Assembly (NCBI RefSeq): GCF_011045165.1
Contig: NZ_JAAKZI010000007.1
Coordinates: forward strand, 62,001-126,000
From: Arthrobacter silviterrae
GTDB lineage: Bacteria; Actinomycetota; Actinomycetes; Actinomycetales; Micrococcaceae
DNA: 64,000 nucleotides
Direction of reading: 5' to 3'
Both the position numbers and the translations under genes were made by a program. Shown here one piece after another: positions 42,114-51,763 of this stretch; the first letter of the stretch is position 1; the number at the start of each line of letters is the position of its first letter. The notes under the pieces were generated by a model. It did not search any database. It saw nothing but the letters and a program-made list of their open reading frames with translations, and was not told the DNA's origin.

Positions 42114-43649
42114 TCAGTCGTTGCTCGTGGCCCAGCCGGACGGGCCGTTGGAGCCGGCCGCGTATTCCTCCATGGGCACGGATCCGGCCTTCCAGGCGGC
42201 AAACGCCGGCTCCACAATCCGCCAGCAGTCCTCGGCCGTGTCGCCGCGGACAGACAGCAGCGGGTCCCCGCTGAGCACACCCTCGAGCACTTCGCCGTAA
42301 GGCAGGAGCGGGTCGCTGGCCAACGCGGTTTCCAGTTGCACGCGGTCAAGGGTGAAGAGGTCGCCCGGCCCGTTGACGTCCAGGTCAAGGGTAAGAGTCT
42401 CGGGGCCGAAGCCGATGTGCAGGCGCGTGGGGGAGTCAACACCGGTGAAGCCGGCAGGCAGGTGCGGCACCGGCTTGTACGTCACCACGGCCTCCTTGCG
42501 GCCACGGCCCAGTGCCTTGCCGGAACGCAGGATGAACGGCACTCCCGCCCAGCGCCAGTTGTTGACGTAGACCTCCACCTCGGCCAGGGTCTCGGTGTCG
42601 TTGGCCGGGTCCACACCTTCCTCGTCAACATAGTTGGGCACCTGGCGCTCGCCGATGGTCCCGGCCGTGTACCGGGCCCGTCGGGTGGCGTCCGCCAAGT
42701 CCGGCTTGTAGGAGTTTCCGATGGTGCTGCACCGCAGCACGGCGGCAATGCTGGAACGCACGTCCTCCTGCCCCAGCGTGGCGGGGGGCTCCATGGCCAT
42801 GATGGCCATGATCTGCAGCAGGTGGCTCTGGATCATGTCCTTGCCGGCGCCGGCGTGGTCATAGTACCGGGCCCGGTTTTCCAGGGTCAGGTCCTCGTCA
42901 AAGACAATTTCCACCTTCTCAATGTGCTCACCGTTCCACAACGGTTCCAGCAGCCGGTTGGCGAACCGCAGCCCCATGATGTTCAGCACCGTGGACTTGC
43001 CCAGGAAGTGGTCCACGCGGTGGATGTGGTCTTCGGCCACCAGTTTGCCCAGCGTGGCGTTCAAGGCGTGGGCGGAGGCGGCGCTGGAGCCGAAAGGCTT
43101 CTCCATGACCAGCCGGGTGCCGGCCGGGAGCTCCTTCTTTTTCAGCACCTCGCACGCCTTTTGGCTGATGGCCGGGGGGAGTGCAAAGTACAGGGCCACA
43201 GGACCCTCCACGGTTGCCAGGAAGGCGCCCAACTCGCCCTTGGCCGTGACATTGAGCTGGTGGTAGCTGCTGTTGGACTGCACCGCCTCAAGGGCCTTGA
43301 TGCCCTCGGGGGTGGAATCCCCTCCCGGCGCAAGGGCGTCGGCGAAGCTGCCGGCCAGGCGCTCCTGCCACTGTTCGGCCGTCCAGTTGTCACTGCCGGC
43401 ACCCACCAGCGTGATGCCCGGGGCGCGCCCCGAAGCGATGAGGCGCCCGACGCCGGGCAGCAGCAGCCGGCCCGTCAGGTCGCCGGAGGCTCCCAGGATG
43501 ACCAGGGTCTTGATCCGCTCCGAAGCGGATGGCGAGCCGGGCGCGTGAGCCGGGGACCCGGCGTCGTGCGGGGCGCTGCCGGTGGCGGCAGAGGGCTTGG
43601 CGGGGGCAACTTTGGGGATCTGCGTGGTTTTCGTCACGAACCCAAGCAT
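42114..43649 (-). CDS. zwf: Glucose-6-phosphate dehydrogenase (standalone paralogue)
   Basis: This 511-residue enzyme oxidises glucose 6-phosphate to 6-phosphogluconolactone with NAD(P)+. The dinucleotide motif is LVILGASGDLTGR, the conserved substrate site is RVDHFLGKSTVLNIM with the catalytic His, and EKPFGSSAASAHALN is typical. A ~40-residue Ala/Pro/Ser-rich N-terminal extension precedes the fold. GGAAG lies 5 bases before ATG 43649. It is not beside opcA, tal, tkt or pgl, so it is probably a second, divergent copy. The active-site segment differs from the common R-I-D-H-Y-L-G-K-E, which may affect kinetics. Confidence 0.88.
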   Translation of the reverse strand: MLGFVTKTTQIPKVAPAKPSAATGSAPHDAGSPAHAPGSPSASERIKTLVILGASGDLTGRLLLPGVGRLIASGRAPGITLVGAGSDNWTAEQWQERLAGSFADALAPGGDSTPEGIKALEAVQSNSSYHQLNVTAKGELGAFLATVEGPVALYFALPPAISQKACEVLKKKELPAGTRLVMEKPFGSSAASAHALNATLGKLVAEDHIHRVDHFLGKSTVLNIMGLRFANRLLEPLWNGEHIEKVEIVFDEDLTLENRARYYDHAGAGKDMIQSHLLQIMAIMAMEPPATLGQEDVRSSIAAVLRCSTIGNSYKPDLADATRRARYTAGTIGERQVPNYVDEEGVDPANDTETLAEVEVYVNNWRWAGVPFILRSGKALGRGRKEAVVTYKPVPHLPAGFTGVDSPTRLHIGFGPETLTLDLDVNGPGDLFTLDRVQLETALASDPLLPYGEVLEGVLSGDPLLSVRGDTAEDCWRIVEPAFAAWKAGSVPMEEYAAGSNGPSGWATSND

Positions 43650-43874
43650 GTCACTTCCGGGTCAAAATATCAGGGCGGGCGCGGCCGCGGCGGGCAAATT
43701 TCCGGAAGGGGTGCAGCTGGCCGCCCGTCCGCCGGGAAGGGAAAAACCGTGTCCCCCACGGGCCCCGCCTCTTGATACCCTTGATAGTTGAGTCCTACAG
43801 GAAAGGGAGCGGGCCGGCCGTCACCGGCTGCCCGCCGTTCTCATCCTGCAATTCGAACGCCGCATCCGCAGCAA

Positions 43875-43902
43875 GCGGTTTGGCCGCCCTTGGCCAAACC
43901 GC
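43875..43902 (+). promoter_or_regulatory. Leader hairpin upstream of ffh
   Basis: GCGGTTTGGCC (43875-43885) and GGCCAAACCGC (43892-43902) pair perfectly around a 6-base loop, 42 bp before the ffh GTG. No T run follows, and no plus-strand gene ends nearby, so it is a 5' leader structure rather than a terminator. The rest of the 295-bp zwf-ffh gap shows no gene. Confidence 0.5.
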
Positions 43903-43944
43903 GCGGGTGATGGCATTTCCTCAGACGAAAGAAGTACACGGCGC

Positions 43945-45519
43945 GTGTTCAACTCCCTATCTGACCGGTTGACAGCAACCTTCAAGAACCTGCGCGGCAA
44001 GGGCCGGCTCAGCGAGGCCGACGTCGACGCCACGGTGCGGGAGATCCGCCGCGCCCTGCTGGACGCCGACGTTGCCGTTCCGGTGGTGCGCGAATTCACC
44101 GCCAAGGTCCGTGAACGCGCCCTGGGGGCCGAGGTCAACGAGGCGCTGAACCCCGCGCAGCAGATCGTCAAGATCGTCAACGAGGAGCTGGTGGCGATCC
44201 TGGGCGGGGAGACCCGGCGCATCAACCTGGCGAAGAACCCGCCCACCGTCATCATGCTGGCTGGCCTCCAGGGTGCGGGCAAGACCACGTTGGCCGGAAA
44301 GCTGTCCAAGTGGCTCAAGGCCCAGGGCCACAGCCCCCTGCTGGTCGCCGCCGACCTTCAGCGCCCCAACGCCGTCAAGCAGCTGCAGGTCAACGGCGAG
44401 CGTGCCGGCGTGCCCGTGTTCGCCCCGCACCCCGGCGTCAGCAGCGAATTTGAATCCGCCACCGGCGATCCCGTGGCAGTGGCCCGGGCCGGCGTGGCCG
44501 AGGCCAAGTCCAAGCTGCACGACGTGGTCATTGTTGACACCGCCGGGCGCCTCGGCATCGACGCCGAGCTGATGAAGCAAGCCGCGGACATCCGCGCCGC
44601 CATCAACCCGGACGAAGTGCTGTTCGTCATTGACGCCATGATCGGCCAGGACGCCGTCACCACGGCCCAGGCCTTCAACGAGGGCGTGAACTTCACCGGC
44701 GTGGTGCTTTCCAAGCTCGACGGCGACGCCCGTGGCGGCGCGGCACTCTCGGTTGCCTCCATAACGGGCAAGCCCGTCATGTTCGCCTCAACGGGTGAGT
44801 CGCTGGACGACTTTGAGCTGTTCCACCCGGACCGCATGGCCAGCCGCATCCTGGACATGGGGGACGTGCTCACGCTCATTGAGCAGGCGGAAAAGAACTG
44901 GGACAAGGGCGAAGCCGAGCGCATGGCGCGCAAGTTCGCCGACCAGGAAGACTTCACCCTGGACGACTTCCTCTCCCAGATGCAGCAGATCCGCAAAATG
45001 GGATCCATGAAGAAGATGCTGATGATGATGCCCGGCGCGGCAAACATCCGCCAGCAGCTGGAAAACTTTGACGAGCGCGAGATCGACCGCGTTGAGGCCA
45101 TTGTCCGGTCCATGACCCCGCACGAGCGCGTGGCGCCAAAGATCATCAACGGCTCCCGCCGTGCCCGCATTGCCAAGGGCTCCGGTGTGCACGTCTCTGA
45201 AGTCAACGGCCTGCTGGAGCGTTTTGGCCAGGCACAGAAAATGATGAAGAAGATGGCCCAGGGCGGCGGCATCCCCGGCATGCCGGGCATGGCCGGCCCC
45301 GGCGGCTTCAAGGGGTCCCGCAAGGGCAAGCAGGCACCCAAGAAGAAGGCCCGATCCGGAAATCCCGCCAAGGCAGCCGCTGAACTCCGCGCCGCCGAGG
45401 AAAGGGCCAATGCGCCCAAATCCCTTCCCACGGGCGCTGCGTTCGGGGCGGCCAACGAGGACTTCGACCCGGCCAGCTTGAACCTGCCCAAGGGCTTTGA
45501 GAAGTTCCTGGGGAAATAG
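43945..45519 (+). CDS. ffh: Signal recognition particle protein Ffh
   Basis: This 524-residue GTPase binds signal sequences and 4.5S RNA. The NG domain has GLQGAGKTTLAGKLSKWL, ADLQRPNAVKQL, VDTAGRLGIDAEL and SKLDGDARGGAALS. The methionine-rich M domain (from ~300) holds MQQIRKMGSMKKMLMMMPGA and the RNA-binding SRRARIAKGSG. A Lys/Ala-rich tail extends past the usual end by ~60 residues. GTG 43945 starts VFNSLSDRLTATFKNLRGKG. No 4.5S RNA gene was noticed nearby. Confidence 0.96.
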   Translation: MFNSLSDRLTATFKNLRGKGRLSEADVDATVREIRRALLDADVAVPVVREFTAKVRERALGAEVNEALNPAQQIVKIVNEELVAILGGETRRINLAKNPPTVIMLAGLQGAGKTTLAGKLSKWLKAQGHSPLLVAADLQRPNAVKQLQVNGERAGVPVFAPHPGVSSEFESATGDPVAVARAGVAEAKSKLHDVVIVDTAGRLGIDAELMKQAADIRAAINPDEVLFVIDAMIGQDAVTTAQAFNEGVNFTGVVLSKLDGDARGGAALSVASITGKPVMFASTGESLDDFELFHPDRMASRILDMGDVLTLIEQAEKNWDKGEAERMARKFADQEDFTLDDFLSQMQQIRKMGSMKKMLMMMPGAANIRQQLENFDEREIDRVEAIVRSMTPHERVAPKIINGSRRARIAKGSGVHVSEVNGLLERFGQAQKMMKKMAQGGGIPGMPGMAGPGGFKGSRKGKQAPKKKARSGNPAKAAAELRAAEERANAPKSLPTGAAFGAANEDFDPASLNLPKGFEKFLGK

Positions 45520-45642
45520 CAGGGCTGCCGGAATTTTTGAAGGTACCCAGACTTTCCCGGGAATGTGGGTCTAGAATCCAGCCTAGGAGCTGCGTGAGGA
45601 CCAAACAGATCTGCCGCCGCGGCTCCAGCCAGGAGGCGCATC

Positions 45643-47511
45643 ATGAAAAAATTGCGGACTCATGGGGGGATTCGGAAGAAGACCTTCCGGATTTTTGGAA
45701 GCATTGCAGTGGTTTTGCTGGCATTGACCGGTTGCTCTTCGGGAAATGGTTCCCCGACGGCGACTACGGCCTCAGGAAATGCCCCAGGGAAATCTGCTGA
45801 CACGGCAACCTTTGCCGATCCACCAAACACGGTGCCGAATTGGATTTGGCCTTTTTCGCCACTTGCCAATTTTTCGGTTTCCAATTCATCTGACCTGCAG
45901 TACCTGTTGTTCCGGCCAATGTACTGGTTTGGCAACAACGGCAAGGCGGAGGTCAGCGACTCGCTCAGCCTGGCCGCCGAGCCCGTCTACAGCAACGGCG
46001 GGAAGACGGTCACGATCAAGCTGAAGGACTACAAATGGTCCGACGGCACCAGCCTCACGGCCCAAAACGTGATGTTCTGGTACAACATGCTGAAGGCGGA
46101 AAAGAAGAATTACGCCGCCTACACGCCCGGCCAGTTCCCGGACAACATCGTCTCCGTGTCCACGCCGGATCCGAAGACGGTGGTGTTCACCACTGACAAG
46201 GCCTACAGCCAGCAGTGGTTCCTCTACAACCAGCTGAGCACCATCACGCCCATGCCGGATGCCTGGGACATGACGGCCGCCGGCACCAAGGGCGACTGTG
46301 CCACGAACGAATCCGGCTGCGCCGCCGTCTATGCGTACCTGGTGGCCCAGTCCAAGGACCTGCCCACCTACGCCACCAACCCGCTGTGGCAGGTGGTGGA
46401 CGGGCCGTGGAAGCTGTCCAAGTTCAATGCCGACGGCAACATCACGTTTGTTCCGAACCCCACCTATTCCGGGCCGGTGAAGGCCAGCCTCAAGCAATTC
46501 ATTGAGGTCCCCTTCACCACGGACGACGCCGAATTCCAGGTTTTGCGCGGAGGCAACACCATCGATGTTGGTTACCTTCCGACCCAGGACCTGGCGGCCG
46601 CCAAGTCTGCCACCACGGGACCGGCGGAAGCGGGGCCAAACCCGTTGAGCGCAAACTACCAGCTGGCACCGTGGTTTCTCTACGGCGTCAACTACTTCCC
46701 GATCAATTTCAACAACCCGACAGTGGGGCCGATCTTCAAGCAGCTCTACTTCCGGCAGGCACTGCAGTCAGTGGTTGACCAGCCCGGGGTGCTCAGTTCC
46801 GCAGCCAAGAACTATGGCGTGCAAACCACGGGCCCGGTGCCGCTCTACCCGGACAGCCCGTTGATCTCACAAACCGAGAAGAACAATCCCTATCCGTTCA
46901 GCATTGCCGCGGCAAAGAAGTACCTCACGGACAACGGCTGGACCGTCAATGCCGGAGGCACCAGCGTTTGTGCCAAGCCGGGAACGGCGGCCGGTGACTG
47001 CGGTCCCGGAATTGCGGCAGGGGCAAAGCTGGACTTCAACCTGCAGTATGCAAGCGGCCAGCAGACCATCACTACGGCCATGCAGTCGCTAAAGTCGAAT
47101 GCAGCCCAGGTTGGCATCACCTTGAACATCACCCCGGCCCCGTTCAACACGGTGACCGGAACAGCGATCCCCTGCTCGGGCAAGACTTGCACGTGGCAGA
47201 TGGGCAACTGGGGTGGCGGCTGGGTGTACGCACCTGACTACTACCCGACAGGCGAAGTCCTCTGGGAGACGGGTGCCGGCTCCAACAGCGGCAGCTACAC
47301 CAACCCGGCCATCGACAAGCTCATCATCGACACCACCACGCAAAGTGGCACGGCCGTGATGCGAGCCTACGAGGATGCCCTGGCGAAGGACCTGCCGGTC
47401 ATTTGGCAGCCAAACTACACCTACAGCCTCACCGAGGTGGCCAACGGGCTCCAGGGCGCAACGGTGCAAAACCCGTACAGCGCCATCAACCCCGAGGAAT
47501 GGCACTACTGA
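45643..47511 (+). CDS. ABC transporter substrate-binding lipoprotein (peptide/nickel family 5)
   Basis: This 622-residue secreted lipoprotein has a basic N-terminus, a hydrophobic stretch and lipobox LTGC (Cys at about residue 28). The family-5 fold shows KDYKWSDGTSLTAQNVMFWY, the domain hinge region VDGPWKLSKFNADG and C-terminal PVIWQPNYTYSLTEV. A strong AGGAGGCGCATC precedes ATG 45643. It should bind a peptide or similar ligand outside the membrane for the permeases and ATPase encoded next. The 123-bp gap upstream has a TAGAAT -10-like box near 45573 but no firm -35. The first ~80 codons use more A/T than the surroundings. Confidence 0.9.
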   Translation: MKKLRTHGGIRKKTFRIFGSIAVVLLALTGCSSGNGSPTATTASGNAPGKSADTATFADPPNTVPNWIWPFSPLANFSVSNSSDLQYLLFRPMYWFGNNGKAEVSDSLSLAAEPVYSNGGKTVTIKLKDYKWSDGTSLTAQNVMFWYNMLKAEKKNYAAYTPGQFPDNIVSVSTPDPKTVVFTTDKAYSQQWFLYNQLSTITPMPDAWDMTAAGTKGDCATNESGCAAVYAYLVAQSKDLPTYATNPLWQVVDGPWKLSKFNADGNITFVPNPTYSGPVKASLKQFIEVPFTTDDAEFQVLRGGNTIDVGYLPTQDLAAAKSATTGPAEAGPNPLSANYQLAPWFLYGVNYFPINFNNPTVGPIFKQLYFRQALQSVVDQPGVLSSAAKNYGVQTTGPVPLYPDSPLISQTEKNNPYPFSIAAAKKYLTDNGWTVNAGGTSVCAKPGTAAGDCGPGIAAGAKLDFNLQYASGQQTITTAMQSLKSNAAQVGITLNITPAPFNTVTGTAIPCSGKTCTWQMGNWGGGWVYAPDYYPTGEVLWETGAGSNSGSYTNPAIDKLIIDTTTQSGTAVMRAYEDALAKDLPVIWQPNYTYSLTEVANGLQGATVQNPYSAINPEEWHY

Positions 47512-47530
47512 ACAGCTGGTGCAAGGCATC

Positions 47531-48475
47531 ATGATTGGCTACATACTGCGCCGCCTGGCCCAGTCCATCCTGGTGGTCCTGGTGGTGACGGTCATTGTCT
47601 TCATCTTGCTGCACCAGCTGCCCGGCGGGGCGGCACGGGCCATCCTGGGGCCGCGGGCGACCGCGCTCCAGGTGGCCCAGTTCAACACTGCGAACGGCTA
47701 CGACCAACCCCTGCTGATCCAGTACTTCAGGCAGCTGGGCGAGTGGTTTACGGGCAATTTCGGCTTTTCCATCAAGCTCAACCAGTCCGTCAGTTCGCTG
47801 CTTGCGCAGCGGCTGCCCAAAACCATCGTCCTGAGCCTGCTGTCCCTGGTCCTGACGGTGGTCGTGGCCGTCCCCCTGGGCATTTACCAGGCCGTCAGGC
47901 GCAACCGCACCTTTGATTACGTCGCCACCGGCCTTTCCTTCATTTTCTATGCGGCGCCCACATTCTTCATCGGCATCATCATGATCGAGGTCTTTTCCCA
48001 GAACCTGGGCTGGTTCCCGCCGGAAGCGCCGCAATCAAACGGGGTGGGACCCATCTTCGAGCAGTTCGATGCCATGGTCCTGCCCGTTGTCACGCTGGCG
48101 CTGCTGAGCATAGCCGGGTTCTCCCGCTACATGCGTTCCTCGGTGCTGGACAACATTGACCAGGACTATGTGCGAACGGCCCAGGCCAAGGGGGCTTCGC
48201 CGCAGCGCGTGCTGTACCACCATGTTCTTCGCAATGCGCTGATCCCCATCATCACCTTGCTGGGGCTGTCGCTCCCGGCGCTCTTTGCCGGGGCACTGGT
48301 GACGGAATCGATTTTTAACTTCCCCGGCATGGGCCTGCTGTTTTGGCAGGCGGCCCAATCATCTGACTACCCGGTGGAGCTGGGTGTGGTCATCATCACC
48401 GCCTTCGCCACGGTGGCCGGCAACCTGCTGGCTGACGTGTCCTTGGCGATCATCGATCCGAGGGTCAAGCTATGA
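47531..48475 (+). CDS. ABC transporter permease (OppB/DppB type)
   Basis: This 314-residue membrane protein has six predicted helices; the first is RLAQSILVVLVVTVIVFILL. The conserved cytoplasmic EAA loop appears as YVRTAQAKGASPQRVLYHHV and contacts the ATPase. The N-terminal signature GYILRRLAQS is usual for the DppB group. ATG 47531 has AAGG close by. The stop overlaps the next permease by 4 bp (ATGA). Confidence 0.92.
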   Translation: MIGYILRRLAQSILVVLVVTVIVFILLHQLPGGAARAILGPRATALQVAQFNTANGYDQPLLIQYFRQLGEWFTGNFGFSIKLNQSVSSLLAQRLPKTIVLSLLSLVLTVVVAVPLGIYQAVRRNRTFDYVATGLSFIFYAAPTFFIGIIMIEVFSQNLGWFPPEAPQSNGVGPIFEQFDAMVLPVVTLALLSIAGFSRYMRSSVLDNIDQDYVRTAQAKGASPQRVLYHHVLRNALIPIITLLGLSLPALFAGALVTESIFNFPGMGLLFWQAAQSSDYPVELGVVIITAFATVAGNLLADVSLAIIDPRVKL

Positions 48476-49416
48476 GCGATCCAGGCAGGGCGCAGGTGGA
48501 TTCCCTCGGCGAAATGCCACCACCCGAACCGGCAGCGGCCGCCCCCACCGGGCTGCCCGTCGGCCAGGCCAAAAGCATGTTCCAGCTCGGCTTTGAGGTC
48601 TTCATCCAAAACAAGCTCGCCATCGTCGGCATGGTGGTCCTGGTCCTGGCGGTGGTGTTCTGCTTCGTGGGACCGCTTTTCTACCACACGGACCAGGTGA
48701 CCGTGAACCTGTTGACCACCAACCTCCCGCCGGGGCCCGGCCATCCGCTGGGCACGGATGAAACCGGCTATGACCAGCTGGGCCGGCTCATGGTGGGCGG
48801 GCAGGCTTCCTTGACCATTGGCTTTGCAGCCGCCATCATCGCCACCATTGTCGGAACGGTGTGGGGCGCCATCGCAGGCTTCTTCGGCGGCCTGGTCGAC
48901 GCCGTCATGATGCGCGTGGTGGACGCGATCCTCTCCATCCCCATCCTGTTTCTGCTGCTGTTCATCGTCACCATCGTCAGGCCCAGCATCCCGGTCATGA
49001 TCTTTGTGCTGGGGCTCACGGCGTGGCTGGTCCCCGCCCGCCTGGTGCGCGGGGAGTCCCTGACGCTTCGTGTTCGCGAGTACGTCCAGGCCGTGCGTGT
49101 CATGGGCGGCTCCTCGTGGCACTCGGTGCTCCGGCACATCATGCCCAATGTGATAGGCACGGTCATTGTCAACGCCACGTTCCAGGTGGCGGACGCCATT
49201 TTGCTCATCGCCTACCTTGGGTACCTGGGCCTGGGCATTTCACCGCCCGCCACCGACTGGGGCGGCATGCTCAGCAACGGCACGGCCTTCATCTTCACCA
49301 ACTACTGGTGGCTCATTTACCCTCCGGGGATCCTGATCATCGTGGTGGTGGTGGCCGTCAACCTGGTGGGCGACGGCCTGCGCGACTCCGTGGAGGTGAG
49401 GCTGCAGCGGCGCTGA
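48472..49416 (+). CDS. ABC transporter permease (OppC/DppC type)
   Basis: This 314-residue inner-membrane protein has a ~45-residue cytoplasmic N-terminus, a first helix (LAIVGMVVLVLAVVFCFVGPL), and a DppC-like extracellular segment HPLGTDETGYDQLGRLMVGG. Five further helices and the EAA loop YVQAVRVMGGSSWHSVLRHI follow. It pairs with the preceding permease to form the channel. ATG 48472 overlaps that gene. The ATPase gene begins 106 bp later. Confidence 0.92.
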   Translation: MSDPGRAQVDSLGEMPPPEPAAAAPTGLPVGQAKSMFQLGFEVFIQNKLAIVGMVVLVLAVVFCFVGPLFYHTDQVTVNLLTTNLPPGPGHPLGTDETGYDQLGRLMVGGQASLTIGFAAAIIATIVGTVWGAIAGFFGGLVDAVMMRVVDAILSIPILFLLLFIVTIVRPSIPVMIFVLGLTAWLVPARLVRGESLTLRVREYVQAVRVMGGSSWHSVLRHIMPNVIGTVIVNATFQVADAILLIAYLGYLGLGISPPATDWGGMLSNGTAFIFTNYWWLIYPPGILIIVVVVAVNLVGDGLRDSVEVRLQRR

Positions 49417-49522
49417 GAAAAAACCCCAGGGAACATGCCGGCGGCGCCCGGCCCGCCGGCGTCGTGCCTGGCAAGGAACCCGGCACGGAATTGGGCCCGG
49501 AAAATGTGGAAGGGAAGGCATT

Positions 49523-51712
49523 ATGGCACTGCTGGAGATCAGGGACCTGAGTACGGACATCGCACTGAGCAAGTCCGTGGTGCATGCCCTCGACCACGTC
49601 AGCCTGCATGTGGACGCCGGGGAAACGCTGGGGCTGGTGGGGGAGTCCGGCAGCGGCAAGACCATGACGGCCATGTCCATTGAGCGCCTGCTCCCGCCAG
49701 GCGGCCACATCACCGGCGGGGAAATCCTCTTCGACGGCGAGGACCTGGTCCAGCTGGAGGAACCGCGGCTGCGCGAAATCCGCGGCGGGGACATCGGCAT
49801 GATCTTCCAGGACCCCATGACCTCGCTGAACCCCGTCATTCCCGTGGGAGACCAGGTGGCGGAACCGCTCATGCTCCACCGCGGACTGTCCAAGGCGGAG
49901 GCCATGAAACGGGTGGTGGAAATGTTCGGCCTGGTTGGCATCCCCAGCCCGCTACAGCGCACCCGTGACTTCCCGCACCAGCTTTCCGGCGGCCAGCGCC
50001 AGCGCGTCATGATCGCCATGGCGCTGATCTGCCAGCCGAAGCTGCTCATCGCCGACGAGCCCACCACGGCCCTGGACGTGACGGTGCAAAAGCAGATCCT
50101 GGAGCTGGTGGACAGGCTGCGCCAGGAGTTCCACATGGCCATGATCCTGGTGACGCACGACCTGGGCGTCATCGCTGGCAGCGCCGACCGTGTGGTGGTC
50201 ATGTACGCCGGCAAGGTGGCCGAGATGGCGGACGTCCACACCTTGTTTGCCGCCCCCAAGCACCGCTACACCGATGCCCTGTTCGAGGCCCTGCCGGAGC
50301 GCGCGGCCGGCACGGGAGAGCGGCTGTACTCGATCCCGGGCCTGCCGCCGGACCTCGTGGAGCCGCCGCCCGCCTGCCGGTTTGCTCCGCGCTGCCGCTT
50401 TGCAGTGGACGCCTGCCGGGCCCAGGTGCCGCCCATGACCCGGATCAATACGCCCTACGGCCCGCAGGAATTTGCCTGCTTTGTCCCGCGCACCACGCCC
50501 TTGCATGAACCCGAGCCCATGGACCTGCGCACCGTGGTGCCGGAGGTTGCCCGGGTGGAGCCCGCGGAGGTTGGCGGGCGGGGCTGGGTGGCGCCCACCA
50601 CGTTCATCCCGGCCGACGGCGTGCCGATCCTTCAGGTGCAGGCCCTGGTCAAGGACTTCCCGGTGACGGCCGGGGCCATCCTGCGCCGGCACGTGGGCGA
50701 CATCAGCGCCGTCGCCGACATCACCGTCTCCATCCCCCGCGGGCGGACGCTGGGTCTGGTGGGGGAGTCGGGCTGCGGAAAGACCACGCTGGGACGGCTG
50801 GTGGTGGGCCTCGACGTGCCGACGGGCGGGAAGATCCTGTTCCGCGGCCGGCGCATTTCACAGCTCCGCGGCCGGGAGGCCAAGGAGGGGCGGCGGAACG
50901 TGCAGTTCATGTTCCAGGATTCCTACGCCTCGCTGGACCCGCGCATGCGCGTGCGCTCCATCCTGCGCGAGCCGCTGGACATCCAGCACGTGGGGACCCC
51001 CCGTGACCGCAATGAGCGGGTAGATGAGCTGCTGGCCGCCGTCGGGCTTCCCGCCCGCGCAGCCGAGAGATACCCGCACGAATTTTCCGGCGGGCAGCGC
51101 CAGCGCATCGGCCTGGCGCGCGCCCTGGCCCTCCAGCCCGGGCTGATCGTGGCTGACGAGCCCGTTTCCGCGCTGGACGTGTCCATCCAGGCCCAGGTGC
51201 TGAACTTGATGAAGGAGCTCCAACGCGACCGCGAGCTGACATATCTGTTCATCAGCCACGACCTGTCAGTGGTGCGCTACCTTTCCGACGTCATTGCCGT
51301 CATGTACCTGGGGCGGATGGTGGAGGTGGGGCCGGCTGCGGAGGTGTACTCGCACCCGCAACACCATTACACGCGCGGGCTGATCGACACCATTCCCATT
51401 CCGGACCCGGTGGTTGAGCGCCAAAAGGCCAAGCTGGGCGTGCGCGGTGAACTGCCCTCCGCCATGAACCCGCCCAGCGGCTGCCGATTCCGCACCCGCT
51501 GCCCCATGGCGCAGGACATTTGCGCGAGGGTGGTCCCGCCTCTGCAGCCCGGCGGCGGATCGGAGCCCATGGCTGCCGCCGAGGTTGAGGCTGCCGTGGC
51601 TTCCGCCGCAGCCCGCGGAACCGTTCCGCACATGACCGCCTGCCACTTTCCCATCAACGGGCACTCCGCCGCCGACACATTGGTTGAGGGAGCAGTCTCC
51701 CCGGTGGCGTAG
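49523..51712 (+). CDS. Fused dual ABC ATPase (DppD-DppF type)
   Basis: This 729-residue protein joins both ATPases of a peptide importer. Domain 1 has Walker A GESGSGKT (40-47), signature LSGGQRQRVMIAMA and Walker B LLIADEPTTALD. Domain 2 has Walker A GESGCGKT (~413-420), signature FSGGQRQRIGLARA and Walker B LIVADEPVSALD. Each is followed by the oligopeptide-type C-terminal extension with the cysteine pattern CRFAPRCRF... and CRFRTRCPMAQDIC. GGAAGGGAAGGCATT precedes ATG 49523. With the binding protein and two permeases it completes one importer; substrate unproven. Confidence 0.94.
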   Translation: MALLEIRDLSTDIALSKSVVHALDHVSLHVDAGETLGLVGESGSGKTMTAMSIERLLPPGGHITGGEILFDGEDLVQLEEPRLREIRGGDIGMIFQDPMTSLNPVIPVGDQVAEPLMLHRGLSKAEAMKRVVEMFGLVGIPSPLQRTRDFPHQLSGGQRQRVMIAMALICQPKLLIADEPTTALDVTVQKQILELVDRLRQEFHMAMILVTHDLGVIAGSADRVVVMYAGKVAEMADVHTLFAAPKHRYTDALFEALPERAAGTGERLYSIPGLPPDLVEPPPACRFAPRCRFAVDACRAQVPPMTRINTPYGPQEFACFVPRTTPLHEPEPMDLRTVVPEVARVEPAEVGGRGWVAPTTFIPADGVPILQVQALVKDFPVTAGAILRRHVGDISAVADITVSIPRGRTLGLVGESGCGKTTLGRLVVGLDVPTGGKILFRGRRISQLRGREAKEGRRNVQFMFQDSYASLDPRMRVRSILREPLDIQHVGTPRDRNERVDELLAAVGLPARAAERYPHEFSGGQRQRIGLARALALQPGLIVADEPVSALDVSIQAQVLNLMKELQRDRELTYLFISHDLSVVRYLSDVIAVMYLGRMVEVGPAAEVYSHPQHHYTRGLIDTIPIPDPVVERQKAKLGVRGELPSAMNPPSGCRFRTRCPMAQDICARVVPPLQPGGGSEPMAAAEVEAAVASAAARGTVPHMTACHFPINGHSAADTLVEGAVSPVA

Positions 51713-51763
51713 TGGGGGGTGCCCGTTCAATGCCCTGTCAGGCCCATCCGGTACCCTGCTTGA

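Noticed and set aside
42114-43649. zwf as part of a pentose-phosphate operon
   Set aside because: No opcA, tal, tkt or pgl neighbours are present on either side. It is a lone gene between glnB and ffh.
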